DNA of 64,000 nt from Carboxylicivirga sediminis (GTDB lineage: Bacteria; Bacteroidota; Bacteroidia; Bacteroidales; Marinilabiliaceae), in assembly GCF_018156225.1 (NCBI RefSeq), contig NZ_JAGTAR010000004.1, forward strand, positions 62,001-126,000. Direction: 5' to 3'. How positions within the stretch are numbered: the stretch's first letter is position 1; every line of letters starts with the position of its first letter. Under the pieces are notes generated by a model, which was not told the DNA's origin, searched no databases, and saw only the letters and a program-made list of their open reading frames with translations. Below, in pieces: positions 1 through 7,849 of this stretch. The position numbers and the translations under genes were made by a program.

Positions 1-1
1 T

Positions 2-724
2 TTTCTGGTGTGTTTGCTGGTAGCTGTATTAGGTATTTTAGAATTAGGTCGATTATTGGAACGTAAATATGGTAAGCTCAACATATTTGCATCACTTCTG
101 CTGGGGCTTACATTTCAGGTCTTAGTGTTTCTCGATTCGCAAGGCTATATTGACCGAACATGGTATGTGATTTTAATGCCAATGGTGTGGTTGCCTTTTG
201 TATATGAGTTATTCAAAGGAGGGGAAAATCCTTTTCAGCGCATCGCATTAACGCTGATGATACCTGTGTATATTTCGCTTCCCTTATCGTTTCTGTTTTT
301 AACTGGTTGCATTAATGGCGTTTTTCAGGCTTCCATTCTGTTAGGCTTTTTTATTTTGGTTTGGAGCAACGACTCTGGTGCATATATAGTAGGGGTGAGT
401 ATAGGTAAGCATAAATTATTTGAACGAATATCTCCAAAAAAGACCTGGGAAGGATTTATTGGAGGCATCATATTTACAATTGTAGCTGCAGTCATTATTT
501 TTAAGTTATCGGGTATTGCCAGTCTGGGTGTTTGGATAGGAGCAGCCTTAATTGTATCGATTTTTGGTACCATAGGCGATTTGGTTGAATCGATGCTTAA
601 GCGTAATGTTGACATCAAAGATTCTGGTTCTATATTACCCGGACACGGAGGAGTGCTGGATCGATTTGATGCAGTGTTGTTTGCAGCCCCAATGGTATTT
701 GCCTTGTTTGTATTATTTGGATAA
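2..724 (+). CDS. cdsA: Phosphatidate cytidylyltransferase (CDP-diglyceride synthase), 5' end missing
   Basis: Makes CDP-diacylglycerol from phosphatidic acid and CTP at the inner membrane, the entry step to phospholipids. The C-terminus carries the CdsA signature almost to the letter: S-x-L-K-R, then K-D-S-G, then PGHGGVLDRFD. Several hydrophobic membrane segments precede it. The frame stays open to the window edge, and a GTG at position 8 is only an apparent start. About 238 residues are visible while the family usually has 260-290, so the first membrane segment is probably outside the window. psd follows after 20 bases, giving a phospholipid synthesis pair. Family assignment is very secure. 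Confidence 0.95.
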   Translation, partial: FLVCLLVAVLGILELGRLLERKYGKLNIFASLLLGLTFQVLVFLDSQGYIDRTWYVILMPMVWLPFVYELFKGGENPFQRIALTLMIPVYISLPLSFLFLTGCINGVFQASILLGFFILVWSNDSGAYIVGVSIGKHKLFERISPKKTWEGFIGGIIFTIVAAVIIFKLSGIASLGVWIGAALIVSIFGTIGDLVESMLKRNVDIKDSGSILPGHGGVLDRFDAVLFAAPMVFALFVLFG

Positions 725-744
725 AAGGATTAAGAAGTAACACA

Positions 745-1398
745 ATGACAATTCATAAAGAAGGATACGGAACGATTATCGTTGTGCTGGCTTTTTTGCT
801 GGCACTTAACTATGGAATATTTTTTCTGACAGGTGTTGAGGTCACTAAATTTACAAGTCTGGCCTCGTTTGTTGTATTTGCATTAGTACTCAATTTTTTT
901 CGCAATCCTAAGCGTGAGGCTGTTGTGCAGGATGGAGCTATCATTGCGCCAGCTGATGGTAAGGTTGTTGCCATCGAAGAAGTAGAGGAGGATGAGTACT
1001 TAAAAACTAAGTGCCTGCAGGTTTCGATTTTTATGTCGGTGTTTAACGTGCATATCAACTGGTTTCCAATCAAAGGTATTGTGAAGTATTTTCGTCATCA
1101 TAACGGGCGTTTTATGGCAGCTTACCTGCCAAAGTCATCCACCGAGAACGAACGTACCAGTGTTGTGATTGAGAACGAAAAAGGTACGCAGATTCTTGTA
1201 CGTCAGGTGGCGGGAGCAATGGCTCGTCGGATTGTTTGCTACGCCGAAGAAGAAAAAGGGATTGAGCAAGGTCAGCAAATGGGCTTTATCAAATTTGGTT
1301 CGAGAGTTGACTTGTACCTGCCGGTCGATACGCGCATTGATGTGGAATTAGAGCAAAAAGTAACCGGGCGTCAGACCATATTAGGATGGTTAAAATAA
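745..1398 (+). CDS. psd: Phosphatidylserine decarboxylase, short bacterial type
   Basis: Converts phosphatidylserine to phosphatidylethanolamine using a pyruvoyl group made by self-cleavage. The cleavage site is visible as F-G-S at residues 184-186, where Ser186 would become the pyruvoyl of the small subunit. The APADG motif near residue 71 and the FNVHINW motif near residue 103 supply the conserved Asp and His. Two hydrophobic segments near the N-terminus (about residues 10-50) anchor it to the membrane. At 217 residues it fits the PSD-A type. It lies 20 bases after cdsA in the same direction and a terminator follows. Confidence 0.95.
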   Translation: MTIHKEGYGTIIVVLAFLLALNYGIFFLTGVEVTKFTSLASFVVFALVLNFFRNPKREAVVQDGAIIAPADGKVVAIEEVEEDEYLKTKCLQVSIFMSVFNVHINWFPIKGIVKYFRHHNGRFMAAYLPKSSTENERTSVVIENEKGTQILVRQVAGAMARRIVCYAEEEKGIEQGQQMGFIKFGSRVDLYLPVDTRIDVELEQKVTGRQTILGWLK

Positions 1399-1418
1399 TC
1401 CCGAGCAACTAACAATAT

Positions 1419-1452
1419 AGAGAGCTGTCCTACCGGGATGGCTCTTTTTTTT
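1419..1452 (+). terminator. Rho-independent terminator after psd
   Basis: An imperfect stem starting AGAGCTGTCC, with a short loop, returns as GGGATGGCTCT and runs into eight T residues. It lies 21 bases after the psd stop codon and closes the cdsA-psd unit. Confidence 0.8.
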
Positions 1453-1627
1453 ATCCCGATGCAACTTCTATGGCTTAAGTTTGTTATGTACAGGCAAACA
1501 GATTTTAGTGCTTTTACGCATGAAAATATAGGCGCAAAATAGGTAATTAAATACTTTTATATATTTTTATCGCCTTGTTCATACAATAAACACTGAAGCT
1601 TGAAGTCGTTAATAAAATCATGTTATT

Positions 1628-2245
1628 ATGAGTCAATCATTATCTATGGCAGGTAATCTATCGGAAAAAAAAGAATCTACGCTAAGTGGCATTTGGCTTT
1701 TTATATTTATTGAGTTACTCCTATTTGCAGGTCTGTTTCTGTTATATGGAGTTTACAGGTATAAAAATCCGGTAGCTTTTGACCTGGCAGCAGGTGAGTT
1801 AAGTATCACATCAGGTGTGCTGAATACCATCATTATCCTTGGGGCGAGCCTCGGTATGGCGTATTCATCAGTAGCCATACGTAAAGGCAATAAGATGGCA
1901 ACCCTATTCTGGTTATTGACAACGCTGTTTATCGGATTTATGTTTTTGGTGAATCGCTATTTTGAGTGGAAAGGAAGAATTGATTTTGGCTTCTTTCCGG
2001 GCAGTGAGGAGTTGGCCCGTTTGGGGCACGGTGATGTGCTATTCTTCGGGTTATATTTCTTTATGACCGGTTTGCATGCCATTCATTTACTGGTTGGATT
2101 TATCGGATTAATCTATGTTACCAGCCGTGTTAACAATAATTCTTTAAACGGTGGCAATTATGCATTGCTTGAGAAAACTGGTTCGTATTGGCATCTGGCA
2201 ACACTCATTTGGGTATTGATTTTCCCACTGTTTTATTTATTGTAA
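1628..2245 (+). CDS. Heme-copper oxidase subunit III-like membrane protein (CoxC/NorE family)
   Basis: Belongs to the cytochrome c oxidase subunit III family, integral membrane proteins that stabilise subunit I. About five hydrophobic helices are visible, beginning with GIWLFIFIELLLFAG near residue 22, plus the conserved segment FMTGLHAIHLLVG near residue 140. At 205 residues it is shorter than mitochondrial-type COX III and close to the quinol oxidase and NorE branch. A subunit IV-like gene follows after 18 bases, but no subunit I or II gene is in the window. It could serve an oxidase encoded elsewhere or, like NorE, a nitric oxide reductase. Family is sure, partner unknown. Confidence 0.85.
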   Translation: MSQSLSMAGNLSEKKESTLSGIWLFIFIELLLFAGLFLLYGVYRYKNPVAFDLAAGELSITSGVLNTIIILGASLGMAYSSVAIRKGNKMATLFWLLTTLFIGFMFLVNRYFEWKGRIDFGFFPGSEELARLGHGDVLFFGLYFFMTGLHAIHLLVGFIGLIYVTSRVNNNSLNGGNYALLEKTGSYWHLATLIWVLIFPLFYLL

Positions 2246-2263
2246 ATCTAAAACCTTAAAATT

Positions 2264-2530
2264 ATGGATAAGCAAAATATCATCTCCGCAAAATCATATA
2301 CCCTTGTTTTTATTGGTTTAGTATTACTGACGCTAATATCGACCGGGTTGAGTTCACTCAATTTGGGTTATATCAGTACCATTATTGCATTCGGATTAGC
2401 CATTGTTAGTGCTCTGGTAGTATTATCAAAGTTTATGAATGTAAAGCTTGATGGCAGCTTTGCCCGCTTGCTATTGGCTGGCATACTGGCATTGGCGTTA
2501 CTCATCTTTTTTGTGGGATTTGTAGGTTAA
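2264..2530 (+). CDS. Small membrane protein, prokaryotic cytochrome c oxidase subunit IV-like
   Basis: An 88-residue protein that is almost all membrane: three hydrophobic helices at about residues 11-31, 35-57 and 66-87, with a short loop containing NVKLDGSFARL between the second and third. Size, helix count and position right behind a subunit III gene match the prokaryotic COX IV family; NorF of NO reductase clusters is a similar small partner of NorE. No catalytic residues are expected. It ends just before a very strong hairpin shared with the converging uracil permease gene. Confidence 0.7.
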   Translation: MDKQNIISAKSYTLVFIGLVLLTLISTGLSSLNLGYISTIIAFGLAIVSALVVLSKFMNVKLDGSFARLLLAGILALALLIFFVGFVG

Positions 2531-2533
2531 AAT

Positions 2534-2592
2534 CATTTATATATACAAAGAAAGGCGATGGTATCCATCGCCTTTCTTTGTATATATAAATG
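2534..2592. terminator. Bidirectional terminator: perfect 28-bp hairpin
   Basis: The two arms (2534-2561 and 2565-2592) are exact reverse complements over 28 bases with a 3-base loop. The core reads AAAGGCGATGG / CCATCGCCTTT, and the outer part is A+T-rich. It fills the gap between converging genes (subunit IV-like ending at 2530, uracil permease ending at 2601), so it can stop transcription from both sides. Confidence 0.9.
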
Positions 2593-2600
2593 TTTTGTTC

Positions 2601-3818
2601 TTAGTGTTCGTCCTCAATATGAACAGGCTTTGATTTCTCAGGTAAAATCAGGTTTAGAATAACACCTACTAGTGAAGCCAACCCAATGCCGGCCAATGAA
2701 AAGTTACCAAAATCAATTACTGCGCCTCCAATCCCAACAGTGAGAATAACCGAGACAATCACCTGATTGCGTGTTTTGGTTAAGTCAGCTTTAGAATCAA
2801 CCAATGTGCGGATACCAACACTGGCAATCATCCCGAATAATAGTAGCATAATGCCTCCCAGGACTGCCTGAGGGATTGATTTAAGTAATCCACTAATCTT
2901 ACCAATCAGCGAAAAGCAAATAGCGGTAATTGCCGAAATACGTAATATTTTAGGGTCTGTTATCTTCGTTAAAGAAATGGCTCCGGTAACCTCTGAATAG
3001 GTGGTGTTGGGCACACTACCTATCAGTGCAGCAAAAGATGTAGCGATACCATCACCCAGCATGGTGCGATGTAAGCCCGGATCTTTTACATAGTTTTTAT
3101 CAGCAACCGCACCAATGGCATACATATCGCCCACGTGTTCAATAAGTGGAGCAATGGCAACCGGTATCATATAAACAATCGCTTTCCAGCTCCATTCAGG
3201 CATGGTAAATGGCGGTAGTGCAAACCAGGCTGCATCTTTAATGGGTGTGAAGTCAACTTTTCCCAGTATCAACGACAACACATAACCGGCCACAATACCC
3301 AGGAATATTGGAATCAGTTTGATAAGGCCTTTGGTATAAATAACAACGATAATAGCAGTTAATAAGGATACCACAGCAATCAGCCAGTCAGTTTTAGCCA
3401 TATCAACCCCTACCGAGGCTAATGAAAGTCCAATTACCATGATAACGGGCCCAACTACCACTGAAGGAAACAGGCGTTCGATAAAGCCTAATCCCCGGGC
3501 TTTAATAAGCGCCGAAACGGTGATGTAAACGATACCTACAGCAATTAATCCGGATAAAGTTCCTGGCAATCCAAAAAGCTTGGTTGCTTCCACAATAGGC
3601 GCAATAAATGCAAAACTACTCCCCAGAAAAACAGGTACCTTGCCTTTGGTGATTAAATGAAAAATTAATGTTCCTACACCGGCAGAAAATAAGGCGATAG
3701 ATGGATCAATACCTACCAGTAACGGAACTAATACCGTGGCACCAAAGGCCACAAATAAGAATTGAATGCCAATAATGACCTGTTTACTAAGGTGCATTGA
3801 AGGTTTTGTTTGCTTCAT
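2601..3818 (-). CDS. uraA: Uracil/xanthine permease, NCS2 family
   Basis: A nucleobase:proton symporter of the inner membrane, most like UraA/PyrP. Visible family motifs: VFLGSSFAFIAPI in the first third, IAPLIEHVGDMYAIGAV with the conserved Glu and His in the middle, and PNTTYSEVTGAI, matching the NTTY-x-E segment whose Glu contacts uracil. About 12-14 membrane helices. I chose the ATG at 3818 (405 residues). An upstream ATG at 3866 is in frame, but a good -7 promoter element lies at 3849-3856, so that ATG would fall ahead of the transcript start. Xanthine as substrate cannot be excluded. Confidence 0.88.
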   Translation of the reverse strand: MKQTKPSMHLSKQVIIGIQFLFVAFGATVLVPLLVGIDPSIALFSAGVGTLIFHLITKGKVPVFLGSSFAFIAPIVEATKLFGLPGTLSGLIAVGIVYITVSALIKARGLGFIERLFPSVVVGPVIMVIGLSLASVGVDMAKTDWLIAVVSLLTAIIVVIYTKGLIKLIPIFLGIVAGYVLSLILGKVDFTPIKDAAWFALPPFTMPEWSWKAIVYMIPVAIAPLIEHVGDMYAIGAVADKNYVKDPGLHRTMLGDGIATSFAALIGSVPNTTYSEVTGAISLTKITDPKILRISAITAICFSLIGKISGLLKSIPQAVLGGIMLLLFGMIASVGIRTLVDSKADLTKTRNQVIVSVILTVGIGGAVIDFGNFSLAGIGLASLVGVILNLILPEKSKPVHIEDEH

Positions 3819-3848
3819 GATGACGATTACGTTATGTGTTTGACGCTG

Positions 3849-3856
3849 CAAAAGTA
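3849..3856 (-). promoter_or_regulatory. -7 promoter element for the uracil permease gene
   Basis: Read on the minus strand this is TACTTTTG, an exact match to the Bacteroidota -7 consensus TAnnTTTG. The transcript would start near 3843 and leave about 25 untranslated bases before the ATG at 3818. No clear -33 TTTG was found. Confidence 0.5.
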
Positions 3857-3936
3857 AGCATATCAATGTAATTACATATGGATTAGTTCTTATTTAGTGA
3901 CTTTCTCAATAAGAATGCGGGATGAGTGTTGCAATT

Positions 3937-3968
3937 TTTGGGCAAGCCAATTAAAAATATTAGGTTTG
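3937..3968 (+). promoter_or_regulatory. Bacteroidota-type promoter for the SLC12-type transporter gene
   Basis: TTTG at 3937-3940 and TAGGTTTG at 3961-3968, separated by exactly 20 bases, match both halves of the TTTG / TAnnTTTG consensus. The predicted start near 3975 is about 14 bases before the ATG at 3989. Confidence 0.65.
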
Positions 3969-3988
3969 TTTGAATTGACAGTATACCT

Positions 3989-6208
3989 ATGCAGAAAACA
4001 CTAACAAATCCTAACGCCGGTTTTGGGGCAATGGCTGTTTTTATGACAGCTGTTTCTACCATTTTAGGAGCCATCTTATTTTTACGTTTCGGATATGCAT
4101 TAGCAAATGTTGGTTTGGGAGGTTTGTTAGCCATCATCATTATCGGGCACGCTGTTACAGTGCCTACAGCACTTGCCGTAGCCGAGATAGCTACCAACCA
4201 GCGCGTACAAGGTGGTGGGGCTTATTACATCATTTCACGTTCTTTTGGCCTTAATATTGGAGGCGCCATTGGTTTGGCCTTATACTTATCGCAAGCCATC
4301 AGTGTGGCTTTCTATATTATCGCCTTTGGCGAGGCATTTGATCCGCTCATTCCTTATTTACCTTTTGAAGTTGATGCGCTTGTTTTTAAAAAGATAGTGA
4401 CCCTGGTGCTGATGACTATCCTTTCTGTGGTAGTGCTGTTAAGAGGTGCCAATATTGGAATGAAGGCACTTTACGGAGTAGTGGCCCTTTTGTTTGTATC
4501 CATCCTGTTCTTTTTAATGGGAAACCCAATTTCAGAAGGAATCGAACTGAGTTTCAATAATACCATTGAAGGTGGCGACACCTTTTTTATGGTTTTCACC
4601 ATTATATTTCCTGCCTTTACAGGTATTGCGGCTGGCCTTGGCTTGTCAGGCGATTTAAAAGACCCTAAGAAAGCCATTCCTAAAGGTACTTTGCTGGCTA
4701 CCTTGGCCGGTATGATTATTTACGTGTTGGTGGCGTTTAAAATGGCGCTTTCGGCCACACCTGAGGATATGCAGGCCGACCAGCTGATTATGTCGCGTAT
4801 TTCAGTTTGGGGACCTATTATACCGGTTGGTTTGGCTGCCGCTTGTTTGTCTTCGGCTATTGGTTCGTTACTGGTGGCACCGCGTACTTTGCAGGCCATT
4901 GGTTTTGATTGTATCATGCCTTTTGACCATTTTAATAACTGGATTGCTAAAGGTCGTGAGGCTGATAATGAGCCGATTAATGGCAGCGTGATAACCATTG
5001 TCATCGCATTTTTCTTCATTATTATTGGTGATGTTAATTTTGTTGCCGAGATAATCTCCATGTTTTTCATGATTACCTACGGTTTTATCTGTCTCATTTC
5101 ATTCCTCGAACATTTCGCAGCCGATCCATCTTATCGCCCCACCTTTAAATACAATAAGTGGTATTTCTCACTTATTGGTGCCATCCTTTCTTTCTGGCTC
5201 ATGTTCCAAATGAAGTGGACGTATGCAGCGCTGGCATCGCTTTCAATGGCCATTACCTATTATTTTATAACGGTAAGTAACCCCGAAAGGCAAGGTCTTG
5301 AAAAACTGTTTAAAGGTGTGATTTTTCAGCTCAGCCGACAGATTCAGATATTTATTCAAAGGGCCAATAAAGATGAGGAAGAGAGCCATTGGCGACCTTT
5401 TGCCATTTGCGTTACAGAAGATTCATTTAAACGACAGGCTGCCTTTGACCTGCTGAGGTGGGTGTGCTATAAGCATGGATTTGGTACCTATATCCATTTT
5501 ATTAAAGGATTTCTGAATAAGGATACATACGATGAGTCGCAAGAAGCACTGAGCAGGTTGATTAACCAGGCCGAGGGCAGCAAAAGTCGCTTGTACCTCG
5601 ATACGATCATTAGTCCGTCTTACACATCGGCCATTGCCCAGGTAATCCAGCTATCGGGCATAAGTGGAAAAGGAAATAACCTCATATTATTTGAGTTTTC
5701 GCGTAGTAACCCTGAAGCCTTAAAGCATGCGTTGGAGAACTATCAGTTATTTGATGCGACGGGTTTTGATGTATGTGTGCTCAATTCGTCCTATAAAGGT
5801 TTTGGCTATAAAAGGGAGATTCATGTGTGGATTGGAGCCCACGATTTTCGTAATGCCAACTTGATGATTTTGCTGGCTTATATCATTTCAGGACATCCGG
5901 AGTGGCGTAATGCCGTGATTAAAATATTTGCTTTCTTCCCCGAAAGTCAGGTTGAGAAGCAACGCAAACGACTGTTGGGCCTAATTCAGGAAGGACGCCT
6001 GCCGATTTCACCTTCCAACGTTGTGTTTTTGCCAATGAGCGGCGATGAAACGCCTCGTCAGGTAATTATGCAGCGCAGTACCGACGCCGATTTGGTTATC
6101 GTTGGGTTTAAGCCTGAAAATTTTAAGGATGCGCCTGAGGCCATGATTGATTTTGGTGATATGAGCAACATCTTGTTTGTTAATACCTCTCACAAAAAGG
6201 ATATTTAA
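3989..6208 (+). CDS. SLC12-type cation-chloride cotransporter with C-terminal cytoplasmic domain
   Basis: An APC-superfamily transporter. The start resembles Na-K-Cl and K-Cl cotransporters: STILGAILFLRFGYALANVG, then VQGGGAYYIISRSFGLNIGGAIG with the glycine-rich segment of that family. About 12 membrane helices fill residues 10-435. The remaining 300 residues are soluble and resemble the SLC12 C-terminal domain (HVWIGAHDFRNANLMILLAY, then DADLVIVGF near the end). Annotation pipelines often call such proteins 'amino acid permease', which remains possible. A glycosyltransferase gene begins 6 bases later, so the two are probably co-transcribed. Confidence 0.8.
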   Translation: MQKTLTNPNAGFGAMAVFMTAVSTILGAILFLRFGYALANVGLGGLLAIIIIGHAVTVPTALAVAEIATNQRVQGGGAYYIISRSFGLNIGGAIGLALYLSQAISVAFYIIAFGEAFDPLIPYLPFEVDALVFKKIVTLVLMTILSVVVLLRGANIGMKALYGVVALLFVSILFFLMGNPISEGIELSFNNTIEGGDTFFMVFTIIFPAFTGIAAGLGLSGDLKDPKKAIPKGTLLATLAGMIIYVLVAFKMALSATPEDMQADQLIMSRISVWGPIIPVGLAAACLSSAIGSLLVAPRTLQAIGFDCIMPFDHFNNWIAKGREADNEPINGSVITIVIAFFFIIIGDVNFVAEIISMFFMITYGFICLISFLEHFAADPSYRPTFKYNKWYFSLIGAILSFWLMFQMKWTYAALASLSMAITYYFITVSNPERQGLEKLFKGVIFQLSRQIQIFIQRANKDEEESHWRPFAICVTEDSFKRQAAFDLLRWVCYKHGFGTYIHFIKGFLNKDTYDESQEALSRLINQAEGSKSRLYLDTIISPSYTSAIAQVIQLSGISGKGNNLILFEFSRSNPEALKHALENYQLFDATGFDVCVLNSSYKGFGYKREIHVWIGAHDFRNANLMILLAYIISGHPEWRNAVIKIFAFFPESQVEKQRKRLLGLIQEGRLPISPSNVVFLPMSGDETPRQVIMQRSTDADLVIVGFKPENFKDAPEAMIDFGDMSNILFVNTSHKKDI

Positions 6209-6214
6209 GAAGTA

Positions 6215-7849
6215 ATGAAATTGAAAGACAGATCTGCCGGCGATGTTTTTTCCGTTGTTGAAGCATGGTGCTCCAGGCATCATCAAATATTGATTGGAAG
6301 TATAATGGTGTTGTTCTCAATTTTTTCATTATTACTTTTCAACCTGCGAGTCAGCGAAGGCGGCGACGATAGCACCTACATCATACGGGCCGTTAATTTT
6401 ATTAATAATGGTACATATCCTTCATTTCAGGGGCCGCTTTATCCCTTGTTTCTATCACTATTGGTAGGCTTGTTTGGTATAAAGTTGGGCTTGCTTAAGC
6501 TATCATCTTTTGTGTTGATGCTGGTGGGTATTTGGTGTACATTCAGAGTTTTCAAAGAGCGTATTAACTATACATTGCTATTTTCCACTTTATTAATCAG
6601 TAGTTTAAGTAGTTTCTATATCTATTTTAGTAGCCAGACCTACAGTGAAGCTCTTTTTATTTTAATTCAGATACCTGTTTTTGCCTTCGTGTTTAGGTTG
6701 ATAGATGATGCCTCTGATCAATGGGCATGGAAACCGCTCATCCTGTTAAGTCTGACGATTGTAGCCGGCTACCTTACACGCACCGTTGGTGTTGGAGCTT
6801 TAATTGCTGTACTGCTGTTTATGACCATCAGTAAGCGTTGGAAGGAAATGGGGGTATTGCTAATTTCATGTGCAGGTATTCTTTTCCTGTTTATACTGAT
6901 AAAACAAGCCATATGGAGTAATGGGTGGTTCGACGGCGGACAGGCCAGTACACTATTATACAAGCATCCATATCAACTCGATCAGGGAAAAGAAACACTA
7001 TCAGGTTTTATCAGCCGTTTTATTGATAATTCAAATCTCTATCTCTCAAAGCATTTTCTGCATATGATAGGCCTAAAGGATGTCGCTGTCAAATCAACCA
7101 ACGGACTGATTACGTTAGTGCTGTATGTGCTGTTTTTAGGTGGGAGTTATCGTGCATTTAAACGTAATAAATACATCCTGTTTACTGCCATCTATGTGGC
7201 TACCATGCTGGGCATAACTTTTATAGTCCTGCAAAAGCTGTGGGATCAGTATCGCTTAATTGTACCATTCTTTAGCATGATGTTGTTGGTTGTGCTTTAT
7301 GGCTTATTTCAGCTGGCTGAAATAAGTAAAAGTAAGATGGTACAGCGATTAGTGTTAGGGCTTGTCCTGTTTAGTGCAGGTAGTGTTTTCTCTCATTCTG
7401 TTTCGGAAGTGGATTTACTAACGCTAAGAAAAAACCTGAGGGGTGATTTGTACGAAGGGTATACCGATGATTGGCGTAACTATTTGTCGATGGCCGAATA
7501 CGTGGGAAAAGAGTTGCCTGAACAGGCATATGTAGCTGTTCGAAAGCCCAATATGGCACGTATATATGCCAATGGTAAAAAGTTTTACGGTATATACAGG
7601 TACGATACTGATGATCCTGACGAACTGTTGAAGCGACTGAAAGAACGCCAGGTGAGTCATGTGATAATGGCCAGTCTGCGTAAGAATCCGGCGATTAATA
7701 ACGGACAAACGATTAATACTATTCAACGCTATTTATACATTATATCGCAAAAATATCCATTGGTTTTTAAGCTTGAACATCAAATAGGTACCAGTGAACC
7801 GGCTTATTTATTCAGAGTGGATTATGATGCTGCAAAAATTGGTGAATGA
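6215..7849 (+). CDS. GT-C fold membrane glycosyltransferase (PMT/ArnT-like, GT39/83 type)
   Basis: An integral membrane protein of 544 residues with about 10-12 hydrophobic helices, a short N-terminal cytoplasmic part, and an acidic pair in the first outer loop (GGDDSTY, Asp51-Asp52). That acidic motif and layout are typical of glycosyltransferases that take a sugar from a polyprenyl-phosphate donor outside the inner membrane. The soluble C-terminal part starts near residue 400. It follows the transporter gene by 6 bases, and its stop overlaps the next start as ATGA. The neighbour encodes a dolichol-phosphate-mannose-synthase-like enzyme, so the pair plausibly makes and uses one lipid-linked sugar. 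The acceptor is unknown. Confidence 0.75.
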   Translation: MKLKDRSAGDVFSVVEAWCSRHHQILIGSIMVLFSIFSLLLFNLRVSEGGDDSTYIIRAVNFINNGTYPSFQGPLYPLFLSLLVGLFGIKLGLLKLSSFVLMLVGIWCTFRVFKERINYTLLFSTLLISSLSSFYIYFSSQTYSEALFILIQIPVFAFVFRLIDDASDQWAWKPLILLSLTIVAGYLTRTVGVGALIAVLLFMTISKRWKEMGVLLISCAGILFLFILIKQAIWSNGWFDGGQASTLLYKHPYQLDQGKETLSGFISRFIDNSNLYLSKHFLHMIGLKDVAVKSTNGLITLVLYVLFLGGSYRAFKRNKYILFTAIYVATMLGITFIVLQKLWDQYRLIVPFFSMMLLVVLYGLFQLAEISKSKMVQRLVLGLVLFSAGSVFSHSVSEVDLLTLRKNLRGDLYEGYTDDWRNYLSMAEYVGKELPEQAYVAVRKPNMARIYANGKKFYGIYRYDTDDPDELLKRLKERQVSHVIMASLRKNPAINNGQTINTIQRYLYIISQKYPLVFKLEHQIGTSEPAYLFRVDYDAAKIGE

